A stretch of DNA of 64,000 bases from Methylacidimicrobium sp. B4 (GCF_017310545.1 NZ_CP066203.1:1426001-1490000), one strand, 5' to 3'. Positions 24,819 to 33,675 are shown, counted from the first letter of the stretch. Notes: generated from the letters alone by a model not told the origin. Numbers and translations: made by a program.

Positions 24819-26567
24819 ATGAGGAGAAGACATTCGGCTGCTGCTGACCTGGAGACGCTCTGGCTCTATCTCTGCCTTGGATTCGGGCTTTGTGTCCTGG
24901 CCGTTCCCCTCCTGGCGGCGGAAGAGGCCGGAGATCAGCGTCTCTTCCTTCCGGAGAAGGGAGCCGACTCTCACGGTCGAAAGCGTTGGTACGACTATGT
25001 CATGGATCCCGATCCGGGATCTTGCACCGTCTGGACCAGCCCGGATTTCGCCGAGCGCGCTCCTCGCCGGATCGCCGTACTTCCCTTCATCGACGAGGGA
25101 GCGGGGAATTATGTCCTCAACGAGATCCAGTGGCCTGGCCGGAAAGGAGAGGCCTTGGACGTGTGGCGGTGGACGCACTCTCAACGGCTGCGTCGCATGG
25201 TCCACGGCTATCTCGCCGCGAGGGAGTTCGATCTGATTCCAGTCGCCTTGGTCGATTCCATGCTCGCCGCGCACAAGATCTCGTCGGATCGTGTTCTCAA
25301 GAGCACCGAACCTCAGATCCTGGGCCGTTTCCTGGATGCGGATGCCCTAGTTTACGGCTCGGTCTCCGTCTATCGCAGCTATTACCTGCTTCTGGCGGCG
25401 GGATGGCGGGTGAAGCTGGCAATCCGGATGTTCTCGGCGATCACCGGCCGCGAGATGCTTACCGGGACCGCCACCCGCAACATCCTGGGCCTCCGCATTG
25501 CGACCAACCCCGTCGATCTTGCCATCGCCTCGATCGGCAACCTGGTCCATCTGCGTGACGTGACGCTGCGGCGCGGGGAAGACGAAGCCTGTCGCGAGCT
25601 CGTCCTCCGCGTGCCACATCCCCCGCGAACGGCGCGTGCAGAGCCTCGCGGGATTCCAAGGGCACTCCCAGTGGCGACCGCTCCCGCGCTCTCCCCGGAG
25701 GAGCGGGCGCTTCCGCCCGCCGCCTTCACCCTTCCTTTCCGGCCGAGGCCGCCCGCTCCCCATCAGAACCTTCCCCCGGAGCGCTTCTTCCTCCCCGAGC
25801 AGGAGGAATCGACCCATGGGAAAAAGAATGCCCTGGACTATCTTATCGATCTGGATCCGTCCCGATTCGAGACGGTCGCCTCCCCCAGTCTGGCAACCGA
25901 ACGCCCATTCCAACTCTCCGTCCTCCCTTTCGTCGACAACGCGACCAGAGGGCACTTTCTCCTCGATGGAGTCCCGGCAACGCCGCGTTCTCGCGAGGAG
26001 CGGGAGCGATGGCGGTGGACGACCGCCAACCGCCTTCGGCGGGGAATGGCAGCCTATCTGGCGCAACGTGACTTCTGGTTGCAGAGCCCTGCCCTCACGG
26101 ACAAGATTTTGCAGGAAATGGGCTGGCGAACTTCGGCGGACCTCTCCCGCGAGAAAGCAGAACGGGTGGCCGACTGGCTCGGCGTCGACGCACTCGTCTA
26201 CGGAGAGGTTCAGGACTCGGTAGCGATCTATGCCTTTCTCTATGCCGCTTGGCGGGTCGGGCTGAGGCTGCGGATCAGATCCGGACGGACCGGACGCTCC
26301 CTCATCGAGGTGAGCGGCCAGCGGCAGGATGCGACGCTCCTTCCCGCCTTCTTCCCACTCGATATTGCGATCTCATCGGTCATGGCCGCCGGATTCCTTC
26401 GCGACATCACGCTCAAGAGAGCGGAAGACGAGCTCTGCCGAGAGATTGCTCTCCGCATCCCCATCCCGACGCCTCCCCCATTTGCCTCCACGACCGAAAG
26501 CGTCCGGACGGCCTCTCCTCCCCCTCTGCCCGCCCCAGCGCAGAACGACCCCGCCAAGACCGACTAA
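24819..26567 (+). CDS. Secreted protein with two tandem GNA1162/DUF799-like repeats
   Basis: A 582-aa protein with an N-terminal signal segment (LCLGFGLCVLAVPLLAAEE) and no evident lipobox. Residues 43-266 and 324-548 are clearly repeats of each other: FLPE...HG(R/K)K...DY..D.DP, VLPF(I/V)D, WRWT...RLRR, DALVYG, AAGWRV/AAWRV, LDIA, LRD(V/I)TL(R)KR.EDE.CRE. Each half follows the DUF799/GNA1162 pattern of periplasmic lipoproteins (VLPF, IPVALVD, DADALVYGSV), usually a single about 220-aa domain encoded beside CsgG-like and DUF4810 lipoproteins. A Pro/Ala-rich linker (267-322) joins the halves and a Pro-rich tail ends it. It begins 9 nt after hisC. Function is unknown; an envelope role is inferred. 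Confidence 0.7.
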   Translation: MRRRHSAAADLETLWLYLCLGFGLCVLAVPLLAAEEAGDQRLFLPEKGADSHGRKRWYDYVMDPDPGSCTVWTSPDFAERAPRRIAVLPFIDEGAGNYVLNEIQWPGRKGEALDVWRWTHSQRLRRMVHGYLAAREFDLIPVALVDSMLAAHKISSDRVLKSTEPQILGRFLDADALVYGSVSVYRSYYLLLAAGWRVKLAIRMFSAITGREMLTGTATRNILGLRIATNPVDLAIASIGNLVHLRDVTLRRGEDEACRELVLRVPHPPRTARAEPRGIPRALPVATAPALSPEERALPPAAFTLPFRPRPPAPHQNLPPERFFLPEQEESTHGKKNALDYLIDLDPSRFETVASPSLATERPFQLSVLPFVDNATRGHFLLDGVPATPRSREERERWRWTTANRLRRGMAAYLAQRDFWLQSPALTDKILQEMGWRTSADLSREKAERVADWLGVDALVYGEVQDSVAIYAFLYAAWRVGLRLRIRSGRTGRSLIEVSGQRQDATLLPAFFPLDIAISSVMAAGFLRDITLKRAEDELCREIALRIPIPTPPPFASTTESVRTASPPPLPAPAQNDPAKTD

Positions 26568-26619
26568 GCGGATCGACCCGCGCGGGAGGCTTGCGCCAGC
26601 TTCGGTTCCTTGCGCGAAG

Positions 26620-28029
26620 CTACGCCCGTGCCGAAGAGGAGGCAGACGGCGCGTCGCCGACTCTCTCGGTGAGCGGATGGGCGGACGAGGCTTTCCCCTT
26701 TGGGAGCCAGACCGTGAAGCGATTCCAGCCTTCGGTCGGATTGTCATACTGAATTTCCCCTCCGTGGGCAGCAACGATCTCCCGACAGAGGCTCAAGCCG
26801 AGCCCGCTGCCCTTTGCATGGCTCCCCCTGGCGCTCTGCACCCGGTAGAACCGCCGAAAAATTTCTCTCTGGTCCTCCTTCTGGATCGTCGGTCCCGTGT
26901 TGGCGACGCTCAAGGCGATCCAAGGACCCTCCTCCAGAAGCGTAATCCAGATGAAGCCGCCTGGGGTATTATATTTGACTGCGTTATCCACCAGATTCCA
27001 GAGCAAGCGCATCAGCAGATCGCTGTCCCCATGAATCCATTGATCCGGAAGGATTGAGGTAGCGACTGAGAGCCCTCCCGGAATCGCGAGAAGCCGGGCA
27101 TCCTCCACCACCTCCTCTACCATTCCGCTCCACGCTAGGGCTTCTACTCGGAGACGAAGCTGACCGCTTTCCGCATGAGAGAGAAACAGAAGATTTTCGG
27201 TGATCGTGCTCAACCGTTTGACTTGCTCCAGAAGGGAAAGAAACACTTCTTCCTCGGGGGATTGCCGATTTTTGGCTTCGGCCAAAGCCGCCTCCAGCTG
27301 GTTTCGGAGGATCGTGAGCGGCGTTCGAAGCTCGTGGGAAGCATCGGCAGTTAGCCGCTTCTCATGTTGAAACGCCTGCTCGATTCTCTCCCACATCGCG
27401 TTCAGGATTTGCGCTAAACGCGCAAGATCCGGATCCTCCGACGGAACCTCGACTCGACCCTGAAGCGCGTGGGGGCCGATCTTCTCGGCTGCCGCAGCGA
27501 TTGCCCTCACCGGTCGCAAGGCGTAGCCCGAAACGAGCCATCCCCCCCACACCGAGACAACCAGTGCGAGAGGAAAGGAAAGCAGGTAGGCGAATTCCGC
27601 CTTCCGCAGGATCTCTTTCAGCCGGCGCGTGTCTCGAGCAAGGACGAGTCGTTGCCCGTCCTGACTCTTCACCAAGACGCGAAAGGTTCGTTTGCCCAGG
27701 GAGAAATAAAGGAAGCCGTCCTTGGAGAGGCGATTGCTCGCTTGAAGGAATGGCGCCCGATAGAGGGTCCTCCCTCCCACGCGATCGACCTCCCAGATGC
27801 TGCTCTCCTCGCTCTCCAAACCCTCAGGAAGGCGGCCCGGCGAGAGCGCCCGCACCTTCTTCAAAGCGCCAAAGATTTCCCGCGCATCCGAGATCATCTG
27901 GAGATCGGCCTCCTGAGCGAGCTGCCGATCGAGGGTCCAGCCAGCTAGCGCTCCGATTAGCGTGAGTGCGAGCCCTACGGTCATCCCGGCCAGAAAGGCG
28001 AGCTTCCAGCGCAGAGGAATGCGTTTCAT
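26620..28029 (-). CDS. Sensor histidine kinase
   Basis: A 469-aa membrane kinase. Helices at about 13-32 and 145-170 flank a periplasmic sensor of about 110 residues; a HAMP segment (about 171-225) follows. The dimerisation/phospho-acceptor motif is DASHELRTPLT (His232), then LVDNAVKYN (N box), FRRFYR and GSGLGLSLC (G boxes). The architecture is like CusS/PhoQ-type sensors, which respond to metals, cations or envelope stress; the signal is not identifiable. Its ATG overlaps the response regulator stop by 4 nt (ATGA), so the pair is coupled. It lies tail to tail with the DUF799-like gene. Confidence 0.93.
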   Translation of the reverse strand: MKRIPLRWKLAFLAGMTVGLALTLIGALAGWTLDRQLAQEADLQMISDAREIFGALKKVRALSPGRLPEGLESEESSIWEVDRVGGRTLYRAPFLQASNRLSKDGFLYFSLGKRTFRVLVKSQDGQRLVLARDTRRLKEILRKAEFAYLLSFPLALVVSVWGGWLVSGYALRPVRAIAAAAEKIGPHALQGRVEVPSEDPDLARLAQILNAMWERIEQAFQHEKRLTADASHELRTPLTILRNQLEAALAEAKNRQSPEEEVFLSLLEQVKRLSTITENLLFLSHAESGQLRLRVEALAWSGMVEEVVEDARLLAIPGGLSVATSILPDQWIHGDSDLLMRLLWNLVDNAVKYNTPGGFIWITLLEEGPWIALSVANTGPTIQKEDQREIFRRFYRVQSARGSHAKGSGLGLSLCREIVAAHGGEIQYDNPTEGWNRFTVWLPKGKASSAHPLTERVGDAPSASSSARA

Positions 28030-28700
28030 GAGGCCCCCTCGATCTTGTACCCAATGCCTCGGACCGTTTGAATGAGCCTCCGGCTCTCTCCCTCATCGAC
28101 CTTCTTCCTCAATTTCTGAATGTAGACATCGACGAGATTGGTTCCAGGGTCGAAATGGAAGTTCCAGACATGCTCACAGATCTCGGTTCTTGTAAAAACC
28201 TTTCCGGGAGAACGCATCAAGAGCTCCAGGAGCGAAAACTCCCGTCCCGTCAGCTCGATTTTCCTCTCCCGCCTCACCGCAACCCGGCTCACCAAGTTGA
28301 GCGTAAGGTCGCCTACTTGGTAGAGAGAAAGCCCGACCCCAGCGGCTCTTCGAAGGAGCGCACGCAACCGCGCAACGAGCTCCTCCATCGCGAACGGCTT
28401 GGGGAGGTAGTCATCGGCCCCGCTCTCGAGCCCTTCCACCCGTTCGTAGAGCTCGCCCCTGGCAGTCAACAAGAGCACCGGGAGATGGATCCCACGTCGC
28501 CGAACGGCTCGAAGCACGCTAAGACCATCGCGACCGGGCAGAAAAACATCAAGGATCGCCGCGTCATATGGTTGGTTGACGAGGGCAAGGAGCGCCTGGT
28601 CCCCGCGGGCCAGCGTGTCGACGGCAAGCCCTTGCTCGTGCAAGCCCTTTCGAACAAAGGTCGCAATCTTCTCTTCGTCTTCGACAACCAATATGCGCAT
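28026..28700 (-). CDS. OmpR/PhoB-family response regulator
   Basis: A 224-aa two-domain transcription factor. The receiver domain has the acidic pair EDEE (residues 7-10), the phospho-acceptor in AAILDVFLPG (Asp51), LLLTARG and the Lys of LPKPF. The C-terminal winged helix shows LTGREFSLLELLMRSPGKVF and DVYIQKLRKKVD. ATG 28700 begins exactly at the receiver strand MRILVVEDE; a longer frame upstream has no support. It is coupled to the kinase downstream and follows lspA by 72 nt. Targets are not evident; the outer-membrane protein or glucan genes are possible but unproven. Confidence 0.94.
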   Translation of the reverse strand: MRILVVEDEEKIATFVRKGLHEQGLAVDTLARGDQALLALVNQPYDAAILDVFLPGRDGLSVLRAVRRRGIHLPVLLLTARGELYERVEGLESGADDYLPKPFAMEELVARLRALLRRAAGVGLSLYQVGDLTLNLVSRVAVRRERKIELTGREFSLLELLMRSPGKVFTRTEICEHVWNFHFDPGTNLVDVYIQKLRKKVDEGESRRLIQTVRGIGYKIEGAS

Positions 28701-28772
28701 GGGAGGATCGGCTTGCCGATAGGGTCGAGGAAGAGAAATCAACGTTCTTCTCCTCGGCCCATCCCGCCGGGA

Positions 28773-29339
28773 TCAAGGCCTACTCTTAGGAACGATCACC
28801 CATCGAAAAATGATCCAGAGCGAAGCGACACAGAGGCAGCTGTCGGCGACGTTGAAGCTCGGCCAGTGCCATGACCCGACATAGGCGTCGATGAAGTCGA
28901 CGACGAATCCATGAACGACCCGATCGATGATATTTCCCGTCGCACCCGCCGCTAGAAGGGCGGCGATCACATTGGTCTCCCGCCGGCTCCAGTCGAGGCT
29001 TTTCCCAACCAGGAATCCGGCAAGCAGAAAGGAGGCGCCCACCCCGATCCATAGCCAGTTATGCCCCGCGAAGAGACCGAAGACGATTCCCGTATTCCGA
29101 ACGGAAACAACATTCAGGAGCCCAGGAACCAGAGAGAGCGGAAGATCCATTCCGTGCTCGAGGATCCACCCTTTCGACCCCTGATCGAAAAGAAGCAAGG
29201 CGAGGAAGAGCCCCCAGAACAATGGCCGCGGCGCCCTCCGTCGCAAAAGTCCCGGGCTTTTCCACAGCGCCTCCGGCTCTCCTTCTCTCGGCGAAAGGGC
29301 TCCAGGAGAAGCGCTGCTCAGGCGGGGAAGCGACCTCAT
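28773..29339 (-). CDS. lspA: Lipoprotein signal peptidase (signal peptidase II)
   Basis: An aspartyl protease of the inner membrane that cleaves signal peptides of diacylglyceryl-modified lipoproteins. It has four membrane helices, with the first motif LLLFDQGSKG and the two catalytic Asp in GNIIDRVVHG and FNVADSCL. At 188 aa it is a little long, as about 40 N-terminal residues precede the first helix. The ATG at 29339 overlaps the stop of the preceding small gene (ATGA). Unusually it stands in the dnaA-dnaN series. Confidence 0.95.
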   Translation of the reverse strand: MRSLPRLSSASPGALSPREGEPEALWKSPGLLRRRAPRPLFWGLFLALLLFDQGSKGWILEHGMDLPLSLVPGLLNVVSVRNTGIVFGLFAGHNWLWIGVGASFLLAGFLVGKSLDWSRRETNVIAALLAAGATGNIIDRVVHGFVVDFIDAYVGSWHWPSFNVADSCLCVASLWIIFRWVIVPKSRP

Positions 29340-29725
29340 AAGATCCCTTCCTGCTCCAACTCCGTTAAGCGCGCTTCATTCTTCTCATCGATGATTTCGT
29401 GAATCCGTGGGAGCTCGAGCAGGACCTCCAGGCAAAAAGGAATTCCGGACGTCGAAAACCCGGTGGTCTCGACGCTCTTCCGGCGCAGGGAGAGATAGAC
29501 CCAGGTAAAAGCGTCTCCCTCGGTGATTCGGAACTGGGGATATTCCTCCCAGAAAATATCCGAAGCCCGGTGGATTTCCATCGTCGCCGTCCCTCCTCTT
29601 TCGCCTACGGGCAGAGCCTGCTCGACCCTTTCGAATCGGGCAATCCAGTGAGCAACCATCTCCTCGACCCCTTCCCGGTCGAGCGGTTCCTCGAACAGAG
29701 CGACGAATCCGGATCTCTCAGGCAT
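29336..29725 (-). CDS. Small conserved-looking hypothetical protein in the dnaN-lspA interval
   Basis: A 129-aa acidic soluble protein, not recognised. It has no signal peptide or membrane helix. Alternating strand- and helix-like stretches (GTATMEIHR, AFTWVYLSLRRK, IPFCLEVLLELPRIHEII) suggest a small alpha/beta fold. It overlaps dnaN by 8 nt at its start and lspA by 4 nt at its end, strong evidence that it is a real gene translated from the same mRNA. Its function cannot be inferred beyond its co-expression with the beta clamp. Confidence 0.75.
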   Translation of the reverse strand: MPERSGFVALFEEPLDREGVEEMVAHWIARFERVEQALPVGERGGTATMEIHRASDIFWEEYPQFRITEGDAFTWVYLSLRRKSVETTGFSTSGIPFCLEVLLELPRIHEIIDEKNEARLTELEQEGIL

Positions 29726-30818
29726 TGCGCATCGGCATCACTACGTAAAGGAACGTTTCCTCATCCTGGAAGATACAGGGTCCGGAGGCTTCCCCGACCT
29801 GAAGAGTGATTTCGTCGGCCGTGCTCTCTCGTAGCGGATCCATGAGATAGGCGACATTGAAGGCTGCTCGGATTTCCTCTCCTCCATAGCGGATCGAAAT
29901 CGTCTCCTTGGCCTCCCCGATTTCCGCGGAGCTGCACGACAGCTCGAGCTCGTTCTTCTGGAAATGGAGGCGTACGGGAACGACCTTTTCACCGGCAACA
30001 ATGGAGACCCGCCTCAATCCCGACAAGAGCGCCTCTCGCGACACGTACATCTTTTCCCGGGCACCTTCCGGAATTGCCGCACGATAGTTGGGATATTTTC
30101 CGTCGACGAGCTTCGAAGAAAACACGAGGTCTCCGGATTGGAGAAGGAGCCGGTTCGACTCGAGCCATACGGTCAGTTTCCTCTCATCGGTCCCCAGAAT
30201 CCGCAGCAGCTCGGTAATCGCCCGTGCGGGGACGATCCCCTGGATCTCCTCTTCTGCCTTCTCCGCAACCGGCGCGGTCATAAGAGCCAGCCGCTTCCCA
30301 TCTGTCGCCACCACGGTGAGGGTTTCTCCTTTCCAACAGAAGAGCGCTCCGTTGAGGACGTAGCGCATCTCGTCGTTCGACATCGCATAGGCCGTTCGGC
30401 GAAGCAGCTGGACGAACGAATCTTGTGGAATATCGAACGAGCGGGAATCGCTTGAAGCCGGGGGAGCCGGGTAATCGGCAGCCGGCAATCCGAAGAGACG
30501 AAAAGAGGAGCGGCCACCCATGACGGTGCTTTCCTCTTTCTCATTGCAGCTCAAGGCCAGCTCCTTGGCCGATACCTCCTTGGCGATGGCAAAGAGGCGG
30601 CGAGCCGGCAGGGTCGTCCGTCCTGCTTCCTTCACATCGGCGTCGATGCGGAGCTGGAGCGTCGTCTGAAGATCACTGGCGAACAGGGAGAGCTTGCCCG
30701 CCGGATCGGCCTCGAGAAGGACATTGTTCAAGATCGGCAACGTGGTTCGGCTGCCGACGACGCTTTGTGCAAGGCCAAGAGCGTCCAGGAAGGAGGTTCG
30801 AACGATTTCGCACTGCAT
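29718..30818 (-). CDS. dnaN: DNA polymerase III beta subunit (sliding clamp)
   Basis: The ring-shaped clamp that tethers the replicative polymerase to DNA. At 366 aa it has the three repeated clamp domains with SRTTLPILNNVLLEA, LPARRLFAI, MSNDEMRYVLNG, VVATDGKRLA, FSSKLVDGKYPNYRA and the terminal YVVMPMRN (usually MPMRL at the end). The ATG at 30818 is clear. It lies 215 nt beyond dnaA on the same strand; recF and gyrB do not follow, replaced by a small hypothetical, lspA and a two-component system. Confidence 0.97.
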   Translation of the reverse strand: MQCEIVRTSFLDALGLAQSVVGSRTTLPILNNVLLEADPAGKLSLFASDLQTTLQLRIDADVKEAGRTTLPARRLFAIAKEVSAKELALSCNEKEESTVMGGRSSFRLFGLPAADYPAPPASSDSRSFDIPQDSFVQLLRRTAYAMSNDEMRYVLNGALFCWKGETLTVVATDGKRLALMTAPVAEKAEEEIQGIVPARAITELLRILGTDERKLTVWLESNRLLLQSGDLVFSSKLVDGKYPNYRAAIPEGAREKMYVSREALLSGLRRVSIVAGEKVVPVRLHFQKNELELSCSSAEIGEAKETISIRYGGEEIRAAFNVAYLMDPLRESTADEITLQVGEASGPCIFQDEETFLYVVMPMRNA

Positions 30819-31033
30819 GGCTGTGGTCAGTTTATAGGAAGGACAGAGAGAAGCTCATCATCTTCTTCTTATCTCCCAGCAGAGAGTAAAAAAAACCCAT
30901 AACCCATTGGAATAGAGTTTATTGTGTTGTGAATTAAATTGTGAACAACCGATGGCGTCTCGCCGACAGACCTGGCGAAAGAATCTGGTCTCAAGAAAAT
31001 CGGCCGCGTTATTCACCGTTCCTCTTCGCCTGT
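30819..31033. other. dnaA-dnaN spacer with DnaA-box-like sequences
   Basis: An AT-rich block (about 30885-30950) in a GC-rich region holds TGTGAATTA (30928-30936) and TGTGAACAA (30940-30948). These are reverse-strand matches to TAATTCACA and TTGTTCACA, one or two changes from the DnaA box TTATNCACA. TTATTCACC lies at 31009-31017. The same TTGTTCACA word recurs at the dnaA start. The spacer may be part of oriC or bind DnaA for autoregulation. Confidence 0.45.
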
Positions 31034-32407
31034 TTAACTGGGGTTCTCCAGTTTTTCAATCAACTCGCGAACCATCGTTTCAAAACGCGGTTCCGATTGC
31101 AGCTTCTCCGCAACCACCCGTTGGGCGTGCAGAACCGTGCCGTGATCTCGCCCGCCGAAGTTTTCGCCGATTTCCGCGAGAGAACAGGTGGTGAGCTTCC
31201 GGCTCAAGTACATGGCGACCATACGCGGAAGGGTAATATGAGCCAAGCGGCGTTTGCTTGTCATGTCGGCGAGACGAATGTCGAAGGTTTCGGCAACCTG
31301 CTTCTGGATCGAATCGATCGTGACGCCCTGGGCCGAATTACTGCGGAAGAGATCCTTGAGAAGAAGCTGCACTTGTCCCGAAGTCAGCTTTTCCGGATGG
31401 AGCGCGGCGAAAGCCGCGACGCGATTGAGGGCGCCCTCGAGTTGGCGGACGTTGTTCTGAATCCGCTCCGCAATCGTGGAGAGGATTTCGTCGGGTACGA
31501 CGATCGATAGGCCCCGCATCTTGTGACGCAGAATCGCTAACCTCGTTTCTAATTGAGGAGGAAGAACTTCTGCAGTCAGCCCCCATTCGAATCGCGAGGT
31601 GAGTCGTTTTTCCAGCGTCTGCATGGCGCTTGGAACCGCGTCGCTGGTCAAGACGATCTGCTTGCTCCCATCAAAGAGGCAGTTGAAGGTATGGAAAAAT
31701 TCTTCCTGCGACCGCTCCTTCCCCGCCAGGAACTGGACGTCGTCGAGAAGGAGAACGTCGACCTCCCTGTACTTCTTGCGAAAGCGGAGCAGGGAGCCCT
31801 TTTGGATGGCGTCGATGAACTCGTTGGTGAACTGCTCGCAAGTCACATACTGCACGTGAAGGGAACGCTGGAGCCGGCGGATCTCATTGCCGATGGCCTG
31901 CATGAGATGCGTCTTTCCGAGGCCGACCTTCCCGTAAAAGAAGACGGGATTATAGGCTCGGGCGGGCGCGTTGGCCACGGCGTGCGCCGCTGCGTAGGCA
32001 AATTCGCTGTTGGCTCCGACGATGAAGGTCTCGAACGTGTACCGGGGATTCAAGCCGCCGGAGGGGAGCCCTTCGCCATTACCATTCGCCCGCAGCTCCG
32101 TCTTTGCTTCCTTTGCAGGACGCTCTGGAGTACCCGCCTTGCTGCCAGGCTGGGAGCCAGGGAAGCCGACTCGGACCTGCCGCCCAAGGATCTTCGCCAG
32201 TGCGCTCGTAAGCTGGGGGAGGTAGTTTTCCTCGATCCAATAGCGATAGATCGAGTCGGGAGCTTCCAGAGCGACCTCCTCCTCGGAGAGTGCGAGGATT
32301 CGGAGCGGGGAAAACCAGCGTTCGACGGCATCCCGTGAGGCGATGGTTTGCATCTCCGCGCAAACTCTTTCCCAGATCCAGCCAAGATCAACGGACGAGT
32401 TGTTCAC
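31034..32407 (-). CDS. dnaA: Chromosomal replication initiator DnaA
   Basis: The AAA+ initiator that opens oriC and loads the helicase. 457 aa in the usual four domains: the N-terminal interaction domain (about 1-85), a variable linker (about 86-125), the AAA+ module with NPVFFYGKVGLGKTHLM, VLLLDDVQFLAGK and SRFEWGL, and the C-terminal helix-turn-helix ending in GGRDHGTVLHA. The start is GTG 32407, inside a DnaA-box-like TTGTTCACA, which suggests self-repression. dnaN follows at 215 nt. Confidence 0.98.
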   Translation of the reverse strand: MNNSSVDLGWIWERVCAEMQTIASRDAVERWFSPLRILALSEEEVALEAPDSIYRYWIEENYLPQLTSALAKILGRQVRVGFPGSQPGSKAGTPERPAKEAKTELRANGNGEGLPSGGLNPRYTFETFIVGANSEFAYAAAHAVANAPARAYNPVFFYGKVGLGKTHLMQAIGNEIRRLQRSLHVQYVTCEQFTNEFIDAIQKGSLLRFRKKYREVDVLLLDDVQFLAGKERSQEEFFHTFNCLFDGSKQIVLTSDAVPSAMQTLEKRLTSRFEWGLTAEVLPPQLETRLAILRHKMRGLSIVVPDEILSTIAERIQNNVRQLEGALNRVAAFAALHPEKLTSGQVQLLLKDLFRSNSAQGVTIDSIQKQVAETFDIRLADMTSKRRLAHITLPRMVAMYLSRKLTTCSLAEIGENFGGRDHGTVLHAQRVVAEKLQSEPRFETMVRELIEKLENPS

Positions 32408-32757
32408 AAGTTATTCACAGAAAACGTCTCTTTCTCGCTCTTCTTGCAGCGAGAATTGCAAGTGATTGATAGCAAGTAAATTCTCAGCTTAGAAACGGCC
32501 AAGAGGAGCCGGGGCGAATCGAAGAGAGTGCTCAGATTGGGCTTGGTTATTCACGGCGGTAGAAAAGCCGGTTTGATTCGGCTCTCGTAAGAAAATGGAT
32601 CGTAAAAGTTGAAAGGGCATCGGACAAGGGAATCCCCCAATCGGGAAACTTTTTTTCCTTTCCGTTGACGATCGAATTTTTCGTGCTCCTGCTCTGTGCG
32701 AAAGGGAGAGGAAATCCCCTCACCTGGAGCCGGACGCGAGGACGGTGCTGCGCTCCC
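32400..32757. other. Region upstream of dnaA, candidate replication origin
   Basis: The 350-nt non-coding stretch has TTGTTCACA (32400-32408, covering the dnaA start), a perfect TTATNCACA match TTATTCACA (32411-32419) and TTATTCACG (32547-32555). Several AT-rich runs follow (for example 32465-32485 and near 32650). Together with the dnaA-dnaN spacer this is the likeliest oriC of the window. A T7 run at 32650-32656 follows only a weak hairpin. No gene is seen here. Confidence 0.5.
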
Positions 32758-33675
32758 TCACCGGACAGGTCCTTCCCGCTTGCGAGCCGAGAGGGCGGCG
32801 GCGAGCGCCTCGCGCATGAGGGAGAGCGGGGCGGGAGTGGACGTCCAGAGCTCGAAAGCCAGCGCGGCTTGGTGGAGAAGCATTCCGAGCCCGTTCGCGC
32901 TCCGGGCTCCCCGTTCCCGGGCGGCTTCGAGCAGAGGCAACTCGGGAGGCCAATAGCGCAGGTCCAAGACGAAAAGACCGGGACGAAGGAGATGGTCGAG
33001 GAAGCTCGAATCTCTTAAGAAGGGAGGATCCTCGGCGAGAGAGGAGACGAGAAGGTCAGCGTTCGAAGCCGCTCGAAGAAGGGCAGCTTCCTCCCAGGGG
33101 ACCAGCTCGACTCGCGCTCGCGAGTCGAGCTCTCTGGCAACGGAGAGTGCGGTCGCAGCCGTACGGTTCGCAAGATGAAGGAGAGGGCAGCCTTCCCAGG
33201 ACGCTTGGCGCGCTAGTGCCGCACCCGCGCCGCCGAGCCCCAGGAAAAGAACGCGCAAGTCCGAGAGGGAGACCGAAAAGGCCTCCTCCACGGCGAGCAC
33301 CCATCCTCGCCCGTCGGTGTTGTGGCCCTCGAGAACTCCCTTCTCGTGTCGCACCGTGTTGACGGAGCCAAGCCGGATCGCCGTCGTTTCCCGCCGATCG
33401 CAGAGCCGAAACATCTCCCGCTTGAGAGGAGCGGTACAGTTCCATCCAGCAAAGCCCAAGGTCTTCAGATGATCGACGACGGGTCCGAGCCTGGCGATGT
33501 CCACCTCGACGCGGCCGTATCCCCCGGGCCAGCCGATCGCGGCAAACGCGGCTCGATGGATGGCCGGGGAGAACGAATGGGCGATCGGGAAGCCGAGAAC
33601 CGCATAGGATTTCGGCCACGGGAGCACCCGAGGGAGGCTAGGGGGACGCCAAATTGCGCTTGCGACGTCGGCCAT
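32758..33675 (-). CDS. aroE: Shikimate dehydrogenase
   Basis: It reduces 3-dehydroshikimate to shikimate with NADPH in the aromatic amino acid pathway. The 305-aa protein has the substrate loop GFPIAHSFSPAIH near residue 30, the catalytic Lys in NCTAPLKREM, the GHNTDGRGW region with catalytic Asp, the Rossmann LGLGGAGAA and the C-terminal NGLGMLLHQAALAFELW. The usual SP..HN reads SPAIHR here, a change next to the substrate loop. ATG 33675 has GAGGA upstream; a TTG 15 codons earlier is less likely. It is divergent from cysE, 156 nt away; no clear promoter was seen between them. Confidence 0.93.
   Translation of the reverse strand: MADVASAIWRPPSLPRVLPWPKSYAVLGFPIAHSFSPAIHRAAFAAIGWPGGYGRVEVDIARLGPVVDHLKTLGFAGWNCTAPLKREMFRLCDRRETTAIRLGSVNTVRHEKGVLEGHNTDGRGWVLAVEEAFSVSLSDLRVLFLGLGGAGAALARQASWEGCPLLHLANRTAATALSVARELDSRARVELVPWEEAALLRAASNADLLVSSLAEDPPFLRDSSFLDHLLRPGLFVLDLRYWPPELPLLEAARERGARSANGLGMLLHQAALAFELWTSTPAPLSLMREALAAALSARKREGPVR

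Noticed and set aside
32630-32665. Rho-independent terminator at the T7 run (32650-32656)
   Set aside because: Only a 4-bp stem (TCCC/GGGA) precedes it and no plus-strand gene ends there.
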